A stretch of DNA of 6,750 bases from Flavobacterium sp. (GTDB lineage Bacteria > Bacteroidota > Bacteroidia > Flavobacteriales > Flavobacteriaceae), in NCBI GenBank assembly GCA_004296145.1, contig SEBM01000227.1, positions 1 to 6,750 on the forward strand. Direction: 5' to 3'. Under the pieces are notes generated by a model. That model did no database searches. It worked only from the letters and a program-made list of their open reading frames with translations, and had not been told where the DNA came from. The position numbers and the translations under genes were made by a program. Position 1 is the stretch's first letter, and each line of letters begins with the position of its first letter. This document shows positions 1-6,446 of this stretch, in pieces.

Positions 1-37
1 TTATGAATTATTAGTTATAAGTTTTACTAACAATAAA

Positions 38-68
38 AAAGCGAAGACATTATGGATATCTTCGCTTT
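38..68 (-). terminator. Intrinsic terminator of the halogenase-like gene, possibly bidirectional
   Basis: A perfect 10-bp inverted repeat (AAAGCGAAGA at 38-47, TCTTCGCTTT at 59-68) encloses an 11-nt loop. Read on the minus strand, the stem starts 27 nt after the stop codon of the gene at 96-1346 and runs into six T residues (complement of 35-40), the classic intrinsic terminator layout. On the plus strand the stem is followed by CA and seven Ts (71-77), so it could also stop rightward transcription coming from outside the window. The orientation is inferred from the adjacent minus-strand gene. Confidence 0.8.
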
Positions 69-95
69 CATTTTTTTATATTACTCCTAAATTAA

Positions 96-1346
96 TTATT
101 CAGGGTTTTGCTCTTTTTGCATATTCAGCAAGTATGCCATATTTGCAATCACATGATCGTGTTTCTTAACAAACGGATTTTCTTCATTCCAAACATATCC
201 TGCTAAAACCGAACAAATTTTTTCTTTTACATCCGGATTTTCCGGCTGGTGGAAAAATAAAGTCTGTAGATTTCCAGTGTACCATTCTTGTACATAAGTG
301 GTAAAAACAGCAATTCCGCGTTTCATGTATTCTGTAAATTCTACTTCCCAGTCCACTTCAATTCCTTTTGATTCTTTTAGGTAAAGCTTCGCCGCCAGCA
401 TTCCTGATTCTGTCGCAAAAGCAACTCCGGATGAAAATACCGGATCTAAAAACTCTGAACTATTTCCTGTCAAAGCAAATCCGTCGCCGTACATTCTTTT
501 TACAGCTCTCGAATAATTTTCGAGTTTTACGGGTTCGAACAAAAATTCTGTTCCTTTAAATCTTTTAATATAATAATCTGATTTCTGAATGGCATTTCTC
601 AAAGCCTCAGCATTATCTTTATTTTCTGAAAGCGAATTGATAAAATCCGTCGGTCCAACAACGCCCAAACTTGTATTTCCGTTAGAAAAAGGAATTACCC
701 ATAACCAAACCTGAGTTTCGAGAATATCAAAAGAAATCATAGTTCCTTCTTCTCCTTCCGGTCGGTTTATATCTTTTACATGCGTAAATATAGAAGAATG
801 CGGATCTAGTTTTGATGGTGTATCAAGATCTAAAAGTCTTGGCAAAACACGTCCGTATCCGCTCGAATCGATAATAAATTTAGCATGGATTTCTTTTAGG
901 TTTCCGTCTTTATCTTTTACAATCGTTTTAGAATTTTTCCCTTCAAAGGAAACTTCTACAACTTCAGATTCAAATTCAAGATCAATTCCTTTTCTGATTA
1001 CTTCCTGCGCCATTGTATTGTCAAAATCGGCTCTTGGCACCTGCCAGGTCCAGTCCCATCCTTCTCCGAATTTTATGCTGAAATCAAAAACACAAATTTC
1101 TTCTCCTCTTATAAACCGGGCACCCAATTTCTTTTCAAAATTCATTGCATTGAGACTATCAAACAGTTCAGCCTCAGCAAAATGATCCATAACTCGCGGG
1201 ATAAGGCTTTCGCCAACAACAAGTCTTGGAAATTTTGTTTTTTCTACAACCTTTATCTTAACGTTATTTTTATGAAGATACGATGCAGAAACACATCCCG
1301 AAGGACCTGCGCCTATGATTAAAACATCTACAAACTCCTGTGTCAT
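96..1346 (-). CDS. Flavin-dependent halogenase-like FAD monooxygenase
   Basis: This 416-residue protein looks like a cytoplasmic FAD-dependent oxidoreductase of the flavin-dependent halogenase family. The N-terminal Rossmann motif GAGPSG is at residues 12-17, with the acidic end of the second strand near E35. GESLIP follows at 45-50. The halogenase signature WxWxIP is intact as WLWVIP at 214-219, and the F-x-x-P-x-x-S-x-G motif is at 299-307 (F299, P302, S305, G307). K72 or K73, in a K-x-G-A-x-F context, sits where phenolic halogenases keep the lysine that relays hypohalous acid. The length is near 400, shorter than tryptophan halogenases (about 500 or more), which fits phenol- or carrier-linked substrates better. 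It is transcribed divergently from the ammonia-lyase, suggesting a tailoring step on the aryl ring of the pigment. Family members are often misannotated, so plain hydroxylation or dehydrogenation is possible. The family call is firm; halogenation is inferred. Confidence 0.85.
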   Translation of the reverse strand: MTQEFVDVLIIGAGPSGCVSASYLHKNNVKIKVVEKTKFPRLVVGESLIPRVMDHFAEAELFDSLNAMNFEKKLGARFIRGEEICVFDFSIKFGEGWDWTWQVPRADFDNTMAQEVIRKGIDLEFESEVVEVSFEGKNSKTIVKDKDGNLKEIHAKFIIDSSGYGRVLPRLLDLDTPSKLDPHSSIFTHVKDINRPEGEEGTMISFDILETQVWLWVIPFSNGNTSLGVVGPTDFINSLSENKDNAEALRNAIQKSDYYIKRFKGTEFLFEPVKLENYSRAVKRMYGDGFALTGNSSEFLDPVFSSGVAFATESGMLAAKLYLKESKGIEVDWEVEFTEYMKRGIAVFTTYVQEWYTGNLQTLFFHQPENPDVKEKICSVLAGYVWNEENPFVKKHDHVIANMAYLLNMQKEQNPE

Positions 1347-1376
1347 ATTAGAAATGTTATAATTTATTAACTTACA

Positions 1377-1404
1377 TTTGCCATCATCAAAATAACTACA
1401 TTTA
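1377..1404 (+). promoter_or_regulatory. Candidate Bacteroidetes-type promoter for the ammonia-lyase gene
   Basis: The 101-bp region between the two divergent genes (1347-1447) must hold both promoters. On the plus strand, TTTG (1377-1380) is followed after 16 nt by TACATTTA (1397-1404), which matches seven of eight positions in effect of the Bacteroidetes -7 consensus TAnnTTTG. The spacing is slightly short for that promoter class. A second weak -7-like string, TAAATTAG (1421-1428), lies closer to the start. For the leftward gene, TTATTTTG (complement of 1388-1395) is a near -7 match but has no -33 partner at the right distance. All of this is AT-rich sequence where chance matches are common. 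Confidence 0.25.
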
Positions 1405-1447
1405 TTTTGATAAATAAAATTAAATTAGCACAATCAAAACCGGTTTA

Positions 1448-2968
1448 ATGAATACAATTAATGAATTTTTAAGTTTAGCAGAATTTGAGTCAATTATATT
1501 TGGAAATAATAAAGTTGTCCTCAGCGATGTTGTTCTAAACAGAGTGAATGAAAGCTTTAATTTTTTAAAAGAATTTTCAGGAAACAAAGTAATCTATGGC
1601 GTGAATACAGGTTTCGGGCCAATGGCTCAATATCGTATTAAAGAATCTGATCAGATACAATTACAATATAATTTAATCAGAAGCCACTCCTCCGGAACCG
1701 GAAAACCTTTGAGTCCCGTTTGTGCGAAAGCAGCAATTTTAGCACGACTAAATACACTTTCATTAGGTAATTCAGGTGTGCATCCGTCAGTAGTTCATTT
1801 AATGACAGAATTGATTAACAGAGATATTACGCCTTTAATTTTTGAACACGGTGGCGTTGGTGCCAGCGGAGATTTAGTGCAATTATCACACTTGGCTTTG
1901 GTCTTAATAGGCGAAGGTGAAGTTTTTTATAAAGGAGACAGAAGACCAACTGAAGAAGTTTTTGCTATTGAAGGTTTAAAACCAATTCAGGTAGAAATCA
2001 GAGAAGGTCTTGCACTGATCAACGGAACTTCGGTTATGACCGGAATTGGAGTTGTAAATGTGCATCATGCCAACAAATTATTAGACTGGTCATTAAAAGC
2101 TTCTTGTGCCATCAACGAATTGGTTCAGGCTTATGATGATCATTTTTCTGAAGAATTAAATCAAACCAAACGTCATAAAGGACAACAGGAAGTGGCTGCC
2201 AGAATGAGAGAAAATCTTGCTGACAGTACATTGATCCGTAAAAGAGAAGACCATTTATATTCGGGTGAAAATACCGAAGAAATCTTCAAAGAAAAAGTTC
2301 AGGAATATTATTCACTAAGATGTGTGCCTCAAATTTTAGGGCCGGTTTTAGAAACCATAAATAATGTCGCTTCTATTCTTGAAGACGAATTTAATTCGGC
2401 AAACGACAACCCGATTATCGACGTAAAAAATAAACATGTTTATCACGGAGGTAATTTTCACGGAGATTACATTTCCCTTGAAATGGACAAACTAAAAATC
2501 GTGATTACCAAATTAACGATGCTGGCAGAACGCCAATTAAATTATTTACTGAATTCAAAAATCAACGAAATACTTCCTCCGTTTGTAAACTTAGGAACAT
2601 TAGGATTTAATTTCGGAATGCAGGGTGTCCAGTTTGTGGCAACCTCAACAACGGCAGAAAGCCAGATGTTATCTAACCCAATGTACGTTCATAGTATTCC
2701 GAACAACAATGACAATCAGGATATTGTAAGTATGGGAACCAATTCTGCAGTAATTACCTCAAAAGTGATCGAAAATTCTTTTGAAGTTTTGGCTATCGAA
2801 TTAATTACAATTGTTCAGGCAATTGATTATTTAGGACAAAAAGATAAAATTTCGTCGGTTACCAAAAAATGGTACAATGATGTTCGAAATATTATTCCGG
2901 TATTTAAAGAAGATCAGGTAATGTATCCTTTTGTTCAGAAAGTAAAAGATTATTTGATCAACAGTTAA
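1448..2968 (+). CDS. tal: Tyrosine ammonia-lyase (HAL/PAL/TAL family, MIO enzyme)
   Basis: This is a complete 506-residue aromatic amino acid ammonia-lyase, predicted to convert L-tyrosine to 4-coumarate and ammonia in the cytoplasm. The Ala-Ser-Gly triad that cyclises to the MIO electrophile is A139-S140-G141, within GGVGASGDL. Other active-site elements are visible: catalytic Y50 in YGVNTGFG, N192 in INGTS, Y288 and R291 in YYSLRCVPQ, NDNP at 319-322 and GGNFHG at 334-339. The substrate-selectivity pair after LIR is S79-H80, the pair typical of histidine ammonia-lyases rather than His-Leu (bacterial TAL) or Phe-Leu (PAL). The sequence nevertheless closely resembles the F. johnsoniae enzyme shown to be a tyrosine ammonia-lyase, which I recall having the same pair and length. 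No urocanase or other hut gene is adjacent, while ACP, ketosynthase and ketoreductase genes follow, supporting starter-unit supply for an aryl polyene over histidine breakdown. A histidine ammonia-lyase label would be the main misannotation risk. Confidence 0.93.
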   Translation: MNTINEFLSLAEFESIIFGNNKVVLSDVVLNRVNESFNFLKEFSGNKVIYGVNTGFGPMAQYRIKESDQIQLQYNLIRSHSSGTGKPLSPVCAKAAILARLNTLSLGNSGVHPSVVHLMTELINRDITPLIFEHGGVGASGDLVQLSHLALVLIGEGEVFYKGDRRPTEEVFAIEGLKPIQVEIREGLALINGTSVMTGIGVVNVHHANKLLDWSLKASCAINELVQAYDDHFSEELNQTKRHKGQQEVAARMRENLADSTLIRKREDHLYSGENTEEIFKEKVQEYYSLRCVPQILGPVLETINNVASILEDEFNSANDNPIIDVKNKHVYHGGNFHGDYISLEMDKLKIVITKLTMLAERQLNYLLNSKINEILPPFVNLGTLGFNFGMQGVQFVATSTTAESQMLSNPMYVHSIPNNNDNQDIVSMGTNSAVITSKVIENSFEVLAIELITIVQAIDYLGQKDKISSVTKKWYNDVRNIIPVFKEDQVMYPFVQKVKDYLINS

Positions 2969-3058
2969 CTATTTTTTGCACAACCTACTATGTGTTTTTA
3001 AATTTATGCCCCAGCGAGTTTTAACTTTTATATCATTAAACATTGAATTTTAAAAATC

Positions 3059-4285
3059 ATGAAAAAAACATTTATTTTTTTGTTACTGGCATTTGTTCAA
3101 TTTGTTACTGGTCAGGAACTGGCATTAGTTAAAAAGAATTCAAAAATTGGTTATATTTCAAAAGACGGATCTTTTAAAATTGAACCTCAATACAAAAACG
3201 CCAAAAGTTTTTCTGAAGGTTTAGCTGCCGTAGAAAATGGTGGAAAATGGGGTTATATTGACACAAAAGGAAGTTGGGCGATTCCGGCGGCTTTTAGTAA
3301 TGCCAAAGATTTTAGCAGCGGAATTGCTATTGTACAAAAAGATAAAGAGTGGGTTTATATCAACACAAAAGGAGAAGTTCTAAAAGCACCTTCTTCTGAA
3401 AAATTATTTGATTTTAATAATGGTGTCGCTTTTATAAAACAAAACGACAAAATTGGTCTGATCAATTCAAAAATGGCGATTATTTTAGAACCAAAATATG
3501 ATATCATTAAACCTTTTGAAAATGGTTTTGCAAGAGTTGAACTAAACAAAAACTGGGGAATTATAAATACTGATGGAAAAGTATTGGTTGAACCTGCTTA
3601 TGATGACATCGGAAATTATTTTAAAAATACAACCTGGGCAAAAAAAGACAAAACTTTGGGAATCGTAAGCGGAGGGAAATTTATTCCTGTTGATGGTGCC
3701 GAAAAAATCTGGGATTTTGACAAACAAGATCTGACTTTTGCCAAAAAGAACGGAAAAATCGGGTTTATTGATTTAAAAGGAAATTGGGTAATTCTCCCAA
3801 TTTATGATAAAGCAAAAGCGTTCTCAAAAAATTTAGCTCCGGTTTGTGTAGGTTCTAAATGGGGATATATAAATCCAAAAGCAGAATTTGTAATTCCGCC
3901 AACATACAGTGATGCAGAAGTTTTCGGTTCAAATGGCCTGGCTCCTGTAAAAGAAAGTAATTGGGGATTTATTAATGAAACAGGAAAACTGGTAATTCCA
4001 ACCCAATACGGCATAACGGCAAACGGATTTGTTATTGCGCTTTTTGTGCAGGAAGACAAAGGTTTTATTGATGGAATTGCAAGAGTAAAAAACGAAGGAA
4101 AATGGGGATTTCTTAAACCGGACGGAACCGTTTTAGGAAATCAATGGTATGAAAATGCTGAACTGTTTTCAAAATCTGCTGAAAAAATTCAAACTGCCGA
4201 AATCGCTGCTGATAAACCTAAACAGGAACAGGCAAAGCCGGCAACTAAAACAGCAGCAAAGACAGCGACTAAAAAAAAGAAATAA
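3059..4285 (+). CDS. Secreted WG-repeat protein with lysine/alanine-rich tail
   Basis: The 408-residue product starts with a signal peptide (MKK, hydrophobic residues 4-16, likely cleavage near G18-Q19), so it is probably exported to the periplasm. There is no lipobox Cys. The body consists of ten WG-type repeats. The WG position (or its IG, LG or WV equivalent) falls at residues 30, 64, 98, 132, 166, 200, 234, 268, 302 and 349: exactly 34 residues apart eight times, then 47, so repeat nine carries about 13 extra residues (roughly 319-336). Units typically read K-W-G-[YF]-I-x-x-x-G, then I-x-P-x-[YF], then a short F/L-x-P/A-V stretch. The C-terminus from about 385 is rich in Lys, Ala, Thr and Gln and ends in KKKK. 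WG repeats have no fixed enzymatic role and usually suggest a binding scaffold. It lies between the ammonia-lyase (90 bp) and the ketoreductase (39 bp) on the same strand, so it is probably co-expressed. Its function in pigment formation is unknown. Confidence 0.9.
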   Translation: MKKTFIFLLLAFVQFVTGQELALVKKNSKIGYISKDGSFKIEPQYKNAKSFSEGLAAVENGGKWGYIDTKGSWAIPAAFSNAKDFSSGIAIVQKDKEWVYINTKGEVLKAPSSEKLFDFNNGVAFIKQNDKIGLINSKMAIILEPKYDIIKPFENGFARVELNKNWGIINTDGKVLVEPAYDDIGNYFKNTTWAKKDKTLGIVSGGKFIPVDGAEKIWDFDKQDLTFAKKNGKIGFIDLKGNWVILPIYDKAKAFSKNLAPVCVGSKWGYINPKAEFVIPPTYSDAEVFGSNGLAPVKESNWGFINETGKLVIPTQYGITANGFVIALFVQEDKGFIDGIARVKNEGKWGFLKPDGTVLGNQWYENAELFSKSAEKIQTAEIAADKPKQEQAKPATKTAAKTATKKKK

Positions 4286-4324
4286 CATTTAATTTATCTC
4301 TGATAAACAATAAAATTGCATTAA

Positions 4325-5056
4325 ATGAAATGTGTATTAGTAACAGGCGGTTCCAGAGGAATTGGAAGTGCTATTTGTAAAAAATTAGCCCTTGAAGCCG
4401 ATTATCATATTTTGATTAATTATCATTCTAATAAAACTGCTGCTGAAGAAACACTTCAGGAAATTCAGAAATTGGGAGCAACCGGAGAAATTTTAGGTTT
4501 TGATGTTTCCAGTTTTGATGATGTACAAAATACGTTAACAAAATGGCAGGAAGCAAATCCTGAAGCGATTGTTGAAGCAATTGTAAACAACGCCGGAATT
4601 ACAAAAGACGGTCTTTTTATGTGGATGACCCCCGAAGACTGGAACGGTGTTGTAAATACAAGTCTGAACGGTTTTTTTAATGTAACACAGTTTTTCATTC
4701 AGAAAATGCTGCGTAACAAATATGGCCGAATCGTAAATATGGTTTCTGTTTCGGGAGTAAAAGGAACAGCCGGACAAACCAATTATTCTGCTGCAAAAGG
4801 AGCAATTGTGGCTGCTACAAAAGCACTTGCTCAGGAAGTTGCTAAAAGAAATATTACTGTAAATGCTGTTGCACCAGGTTTTATCAGAACAGATATGACA
4901 AGTGATTTGGATGAAAAAGAATTATTAAAGCTTATTCCGGTGAATCGTTTTGGCGAAGCCGAGGAAGTAGCAGATTTGGTAAGCTTTTTGATTTCTAAAA
5001 AATCAAGCTACATTACAGGCGAAATTATCAATATAAACGGAGGAATATATTCTTAG
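4325..5056 (+). CDS. fabG: FabG-like 3-oxoacyl-ACP reductase (SDR family)
   Basis: This 243-residue classical short-chain dehydrogenase/reductase has the usual FabG length. It is expected to reduce 3-oxoacyl-ACP to 3-hydroxyacyl-ACP with NADPH in the cytoplasm. Visible motifs are the cofactor-binding TGGSRGIG (7-14), D60 after the fourth strand, NNAG (88-91), catalytic S141 in SVSG, Y154-x-x-x-K158, and the PG motif at 184-185 followed by an I-x-T-D-M segment typical of FabG. The catalytic-tetrad Asn normally found in a T-N-L-x-G-x-F segment seems to be Ser here: residues 112-118 read TSLNGFF, with S113 in that column and an Asn two positions later. Its place beside a ketosynthase and ACP argues for the polyene ketoreductase (analogous to ApeQ of aryl-polyene clusters) rather than the housekeeping FabG. 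The start ATG is the first in-frame one after the WG-repeat gene, 39 bp downstream. Confidence 0.9.
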   Translation: MKCVLVTGGSRGIGSAICKKLALEADYHILINYHSNKTAAEETLQEIQKLGATGEILGFDVSSFDDVQNTLTKWQEANPEAIVEAIVNNAGITKDGLFMWMTPEDWNGVVNTSLNGFFNVTQFFIQKMLRNKYGRIVNMVSVSGVKGTAGQTNYSAAKGAIVAATKALAQEVAKRNITVNAVAPGFIRTDMTSDLDEKELLKLIPVNRFGEAEEVADLVSFLISKKSSYITGEIININGGIYS

Positions 5057-5074
5057 AATTAAAGCTGAAAATTG

Positions 5075-5192
5075 ACACAAAGACACAAAGTCGCAAAGTT
5101 ATATTAAAAAAACTTTGCGATTTCGCTCCCAACAGATATCGGGATTGCGAGATTAAAAAACTTTGTCCCTTTGAATCTTTAAATCTTTGTTT
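5075..5192. repeat. Intergenic inverted array of 8-nt CTTTG/CAAAG units
   Basis: Most of the 162-bp gap between the ketoreductase and the ketosynthase is taken up by an ordered repeat. The left arm has three tandem 8-mers ending in AAAG: ACACAAAG (5075-5082), ACACAAAG (5083-5090), TCGCAAAG (5091-5098). The right arm has four tandem 8-mers beginning CTTT: CTTTGTCC (5161), CTTTGAAT (5169), CTTTAAAT (5177), CTTTGTTT (5185). An inner CTTTG at 5113 is exactly 48 nt (six units) before 5161, so it keeps the same register. The arms are roughly reverse complements, so the whole element is a large imperfect palindrome. No transposase gene or target-site duplication is apparent. I recall similar CTTTGCGN-type strings between genes in Flavobacterium genomes, so it may be a dispersed family. 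Confidence 0.7.
5091..5150. other. Two adjacent hairpins at the centre of the intergenic repeat
   Basis: The first hairpin is perfect: TCGCAAAGTT (5091-5100) pairs with AACTTTGCGA (5111-5120) around a 10-nt A/T loop. The second is interrupted: TCGC+TCCC (5123-5130) pairs with GGGA+GCGA (5141-5144 and 5147-5150), with a 2-nt TT bulge and a 10-nt loop. Neither is followed by a clear T-run on either strand, so a standard intrinsic terminator is unlikely. In an mRNA spanning the gap they could stabilise ends or separate expression of the ketoreductase from that of the ketosynthase; that role is inference. Confidence 0.6.
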
Positions 5193-5218
5193 CTATAAAA
5201 AAATTACATTGAAAGACC

Positions 5219-6442
5219 ATGAATAAAAGAGTTGTAATTACTGGAATGGGAATTTATTCTTGTATCGGAACTTCTTTAGACGAAGTAAAGGAATCTTTGT
5301 ATAATGGAAAATCCGGAATTCAGTTTGATGCGGAAAGAAAAGAATTTGGTTTTCAGTCGGCCTTAACGGGAACAGTTCCGAAAGTAGACCTGAAAAACTT
5401 ACTGAACCGAAGACAACGTATGAGCATTGGTGAAGAAACCGAATATGCTTATATGGCGACAATTGAAGCATTGAAAAATGCTAATATTGACGATGCCTTT
5501 TTTGACAGCCGTGAAGTCGGAATTATGTACGGAAATGATAGTGTCTCAAAAGCTATAATTGACGCTACAGATATTGTTCGCGAGAAAAAAGACACCGCTC
5601 TGATTGGTTCAGGTGCGATTTTCAAATCGATGAATTCTACGGTAACGATGAATTTGTCTACTATTTTTAAACTGAGAGGAATCAATCTTACGGTGAGTGC
5701 TGCCTGTGCGAGTGGTTCACATTCTATCGGGTTGGCTTATTTTTTAATAAAAAGCGGTTTTCAGGATATTATTATCTGCGGAGGCGCGCAAGAGCTCAAT
5801 AAATATTCCATGAGCAGTTTTGATGGTTTAGGTGTTTTTTCGAATCGTGAAAATGAACCTGCAAAAGCCTCAAGACCTTTTGATGCAGCACGCGACGGAC
5901 TAATTCCGAGTGGTGGCGGTGCTACTTTAATCTTAGAAAGTTATGAATCTGCCATTGCCCGTGGCGCCAATATTATTGCAGAAGTTGCCGGTTATGGGTT
6001 TTCATCAAACGGAGGACATATTTCCACACCAAATGTAGAAGGACCATCAATCGCAATGAGAAGAGCGCTTGAAGATGCAAACCTAAAAGCGTCAGACATT
6101 GGCTATATAAATGCACATGCCACTTCAACTCCAGTTGGAGATGCTAATGAGGCAAAAGCAATCTTTGAAGTTTTTGGCGAAGAAAATCCTCACATAAGTT
6201 CTACAAAATCGATGACAGGACACGAGTGCTGGATGGCCGGAGCAAGTGAAATAATCTACTCTATAATAATGATGCAGCACGATTTTATTGCGCCTAACAT
6301 CAATTTGGAAAATCCTGACGAAGATGCTTCAAAATTAAATTTAGTTAAAACTACGTTAAACAAAAAATTTGACATATTTTTGTCCAATTCCTTCGGGTTT
6401 GGAGGAACCAACTCTGCGTTGGTAGTTAAAAAGTTTAAATGA
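5219..6442 (+). CDS. Beta-ketoacyl-ACP synthase (KAS I/II-type ketosynthase)
   Basis: This complete 407-residue single-domain ketosynthase of the FabB/FabF thiolase-fold group would catalyse decarboxylative condensation of malonyl-ACP with an acyl or aryl-acyl starter in the cytoplasm. The catalytic triad is intact: C163 in SAACASGSHS, H300 in NAHATSTPVGD and H335 in KSMTGHE, with the supporting K330. The C-terminal gating loop GFGGTNS is at 393-399. As the active Cys is present, it is an elongating enzyme and not a chain-length-factor partner. The segment after the second His reads ECWMAGASE (336-344), where FabF-like enzymes usually have a small-residue LGAAGA-type stretch. The gene begins ITGMG shortly after its ATG, as the family does, which supports this start. 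It is followed after 4 bp by the ACP, probably its carrier partner. Context suggests aryl-polyene/flexirubin chain building; housekeeping fatty acid synthesis is the alternative. Confidence 0.93.
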   Translation: MNKRVVITGMGIYSCIGTSLDEVKESLYNGKSGIQFDAERKEFGFQSALTGTVPKVDLKNLLNRRQRMSIGEETEYAYMATIEALKNANIDDAFFDSREVGIMYGNDSVSKAIIDATDIVREKKDTALIGSGAIFKSMNSTVTMNLSTIFKLRGINLTVSAACASGSHSIGLAYFLIKSGFQDIIICGGAQELNKYSMSSFDGLGVFSNRENEPAKASRPFDAARDGLIPSGGGATLILESYESAIARGANIIAEVAGYGFSSNGGHISTPNVEGPSIAMRRALEDANLKASDIGYINAHATSTPVGDANEAKAIFEVFGEENPHISSTKSMTGHECWMAGASEIIYSIIMMQHDFIAPNINLENPDEDASKLNLVKTTLNKKFDIFLSNSFGFGGTNSALVVKKFK

Positions 6443-6446
6443 AGTG

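Noticed and set aside
368..559. 63-residue plus-strand open frame inside the halogenase-like gene
   Set aside because: Lies fully antisense to a well-supported gene and has no recognisable motif.
2978..2994. Possible terminator between the ammonia-lyase and WG-repeat genes (CACA...TGTG followed by Ts)
   Set aside because: The stem is only 4 bp with an 8-nt loop, too weak to support a terminator call.
3355..4059. Minus-strand open frames of 61-85 residues inside the WG-repeat gene
   Set aside because: They are by-products of the repetitive coding sequence on the other strand, with no motifs or plausible initiation context.
4311..4318. TAAAATTG as a -7 promoter box for the ketoreductase
   Set aside because: It ends 6 nt before the start codon and has no -33 partner; AT-rich chance match is more likely.
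4465..4777. Two minus-strand open frames inside the ketoreductase gene
   Set aside because: Antisense to a gene with complete SDR motifs; overlapping each other in different frames, which fits chance.
5091..5120. Perfect 10-bp hairpin as an intrinsic terminator
   Set aside because: Followed by only three Ts on the plus strand and none on the minus strand; better explained as part of the repeat element.
5075..5192. CRISPR array or insertion sequence remnant
   Set aside because: Units are 8 nt with no spacers, and there is no transposase fragment or target-site duplication.
5238..5685. Two minus-strand open frames inside the ketosynthase gene
   Set aside because: Antisense to a complete ketosynthase and without recognisable domains.
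6444..6446. GTG as start of the ACP gene
   Set aside because: An ATG follows immediately; it gives the usual ACP N-terminus, and GTG would add just one residue.
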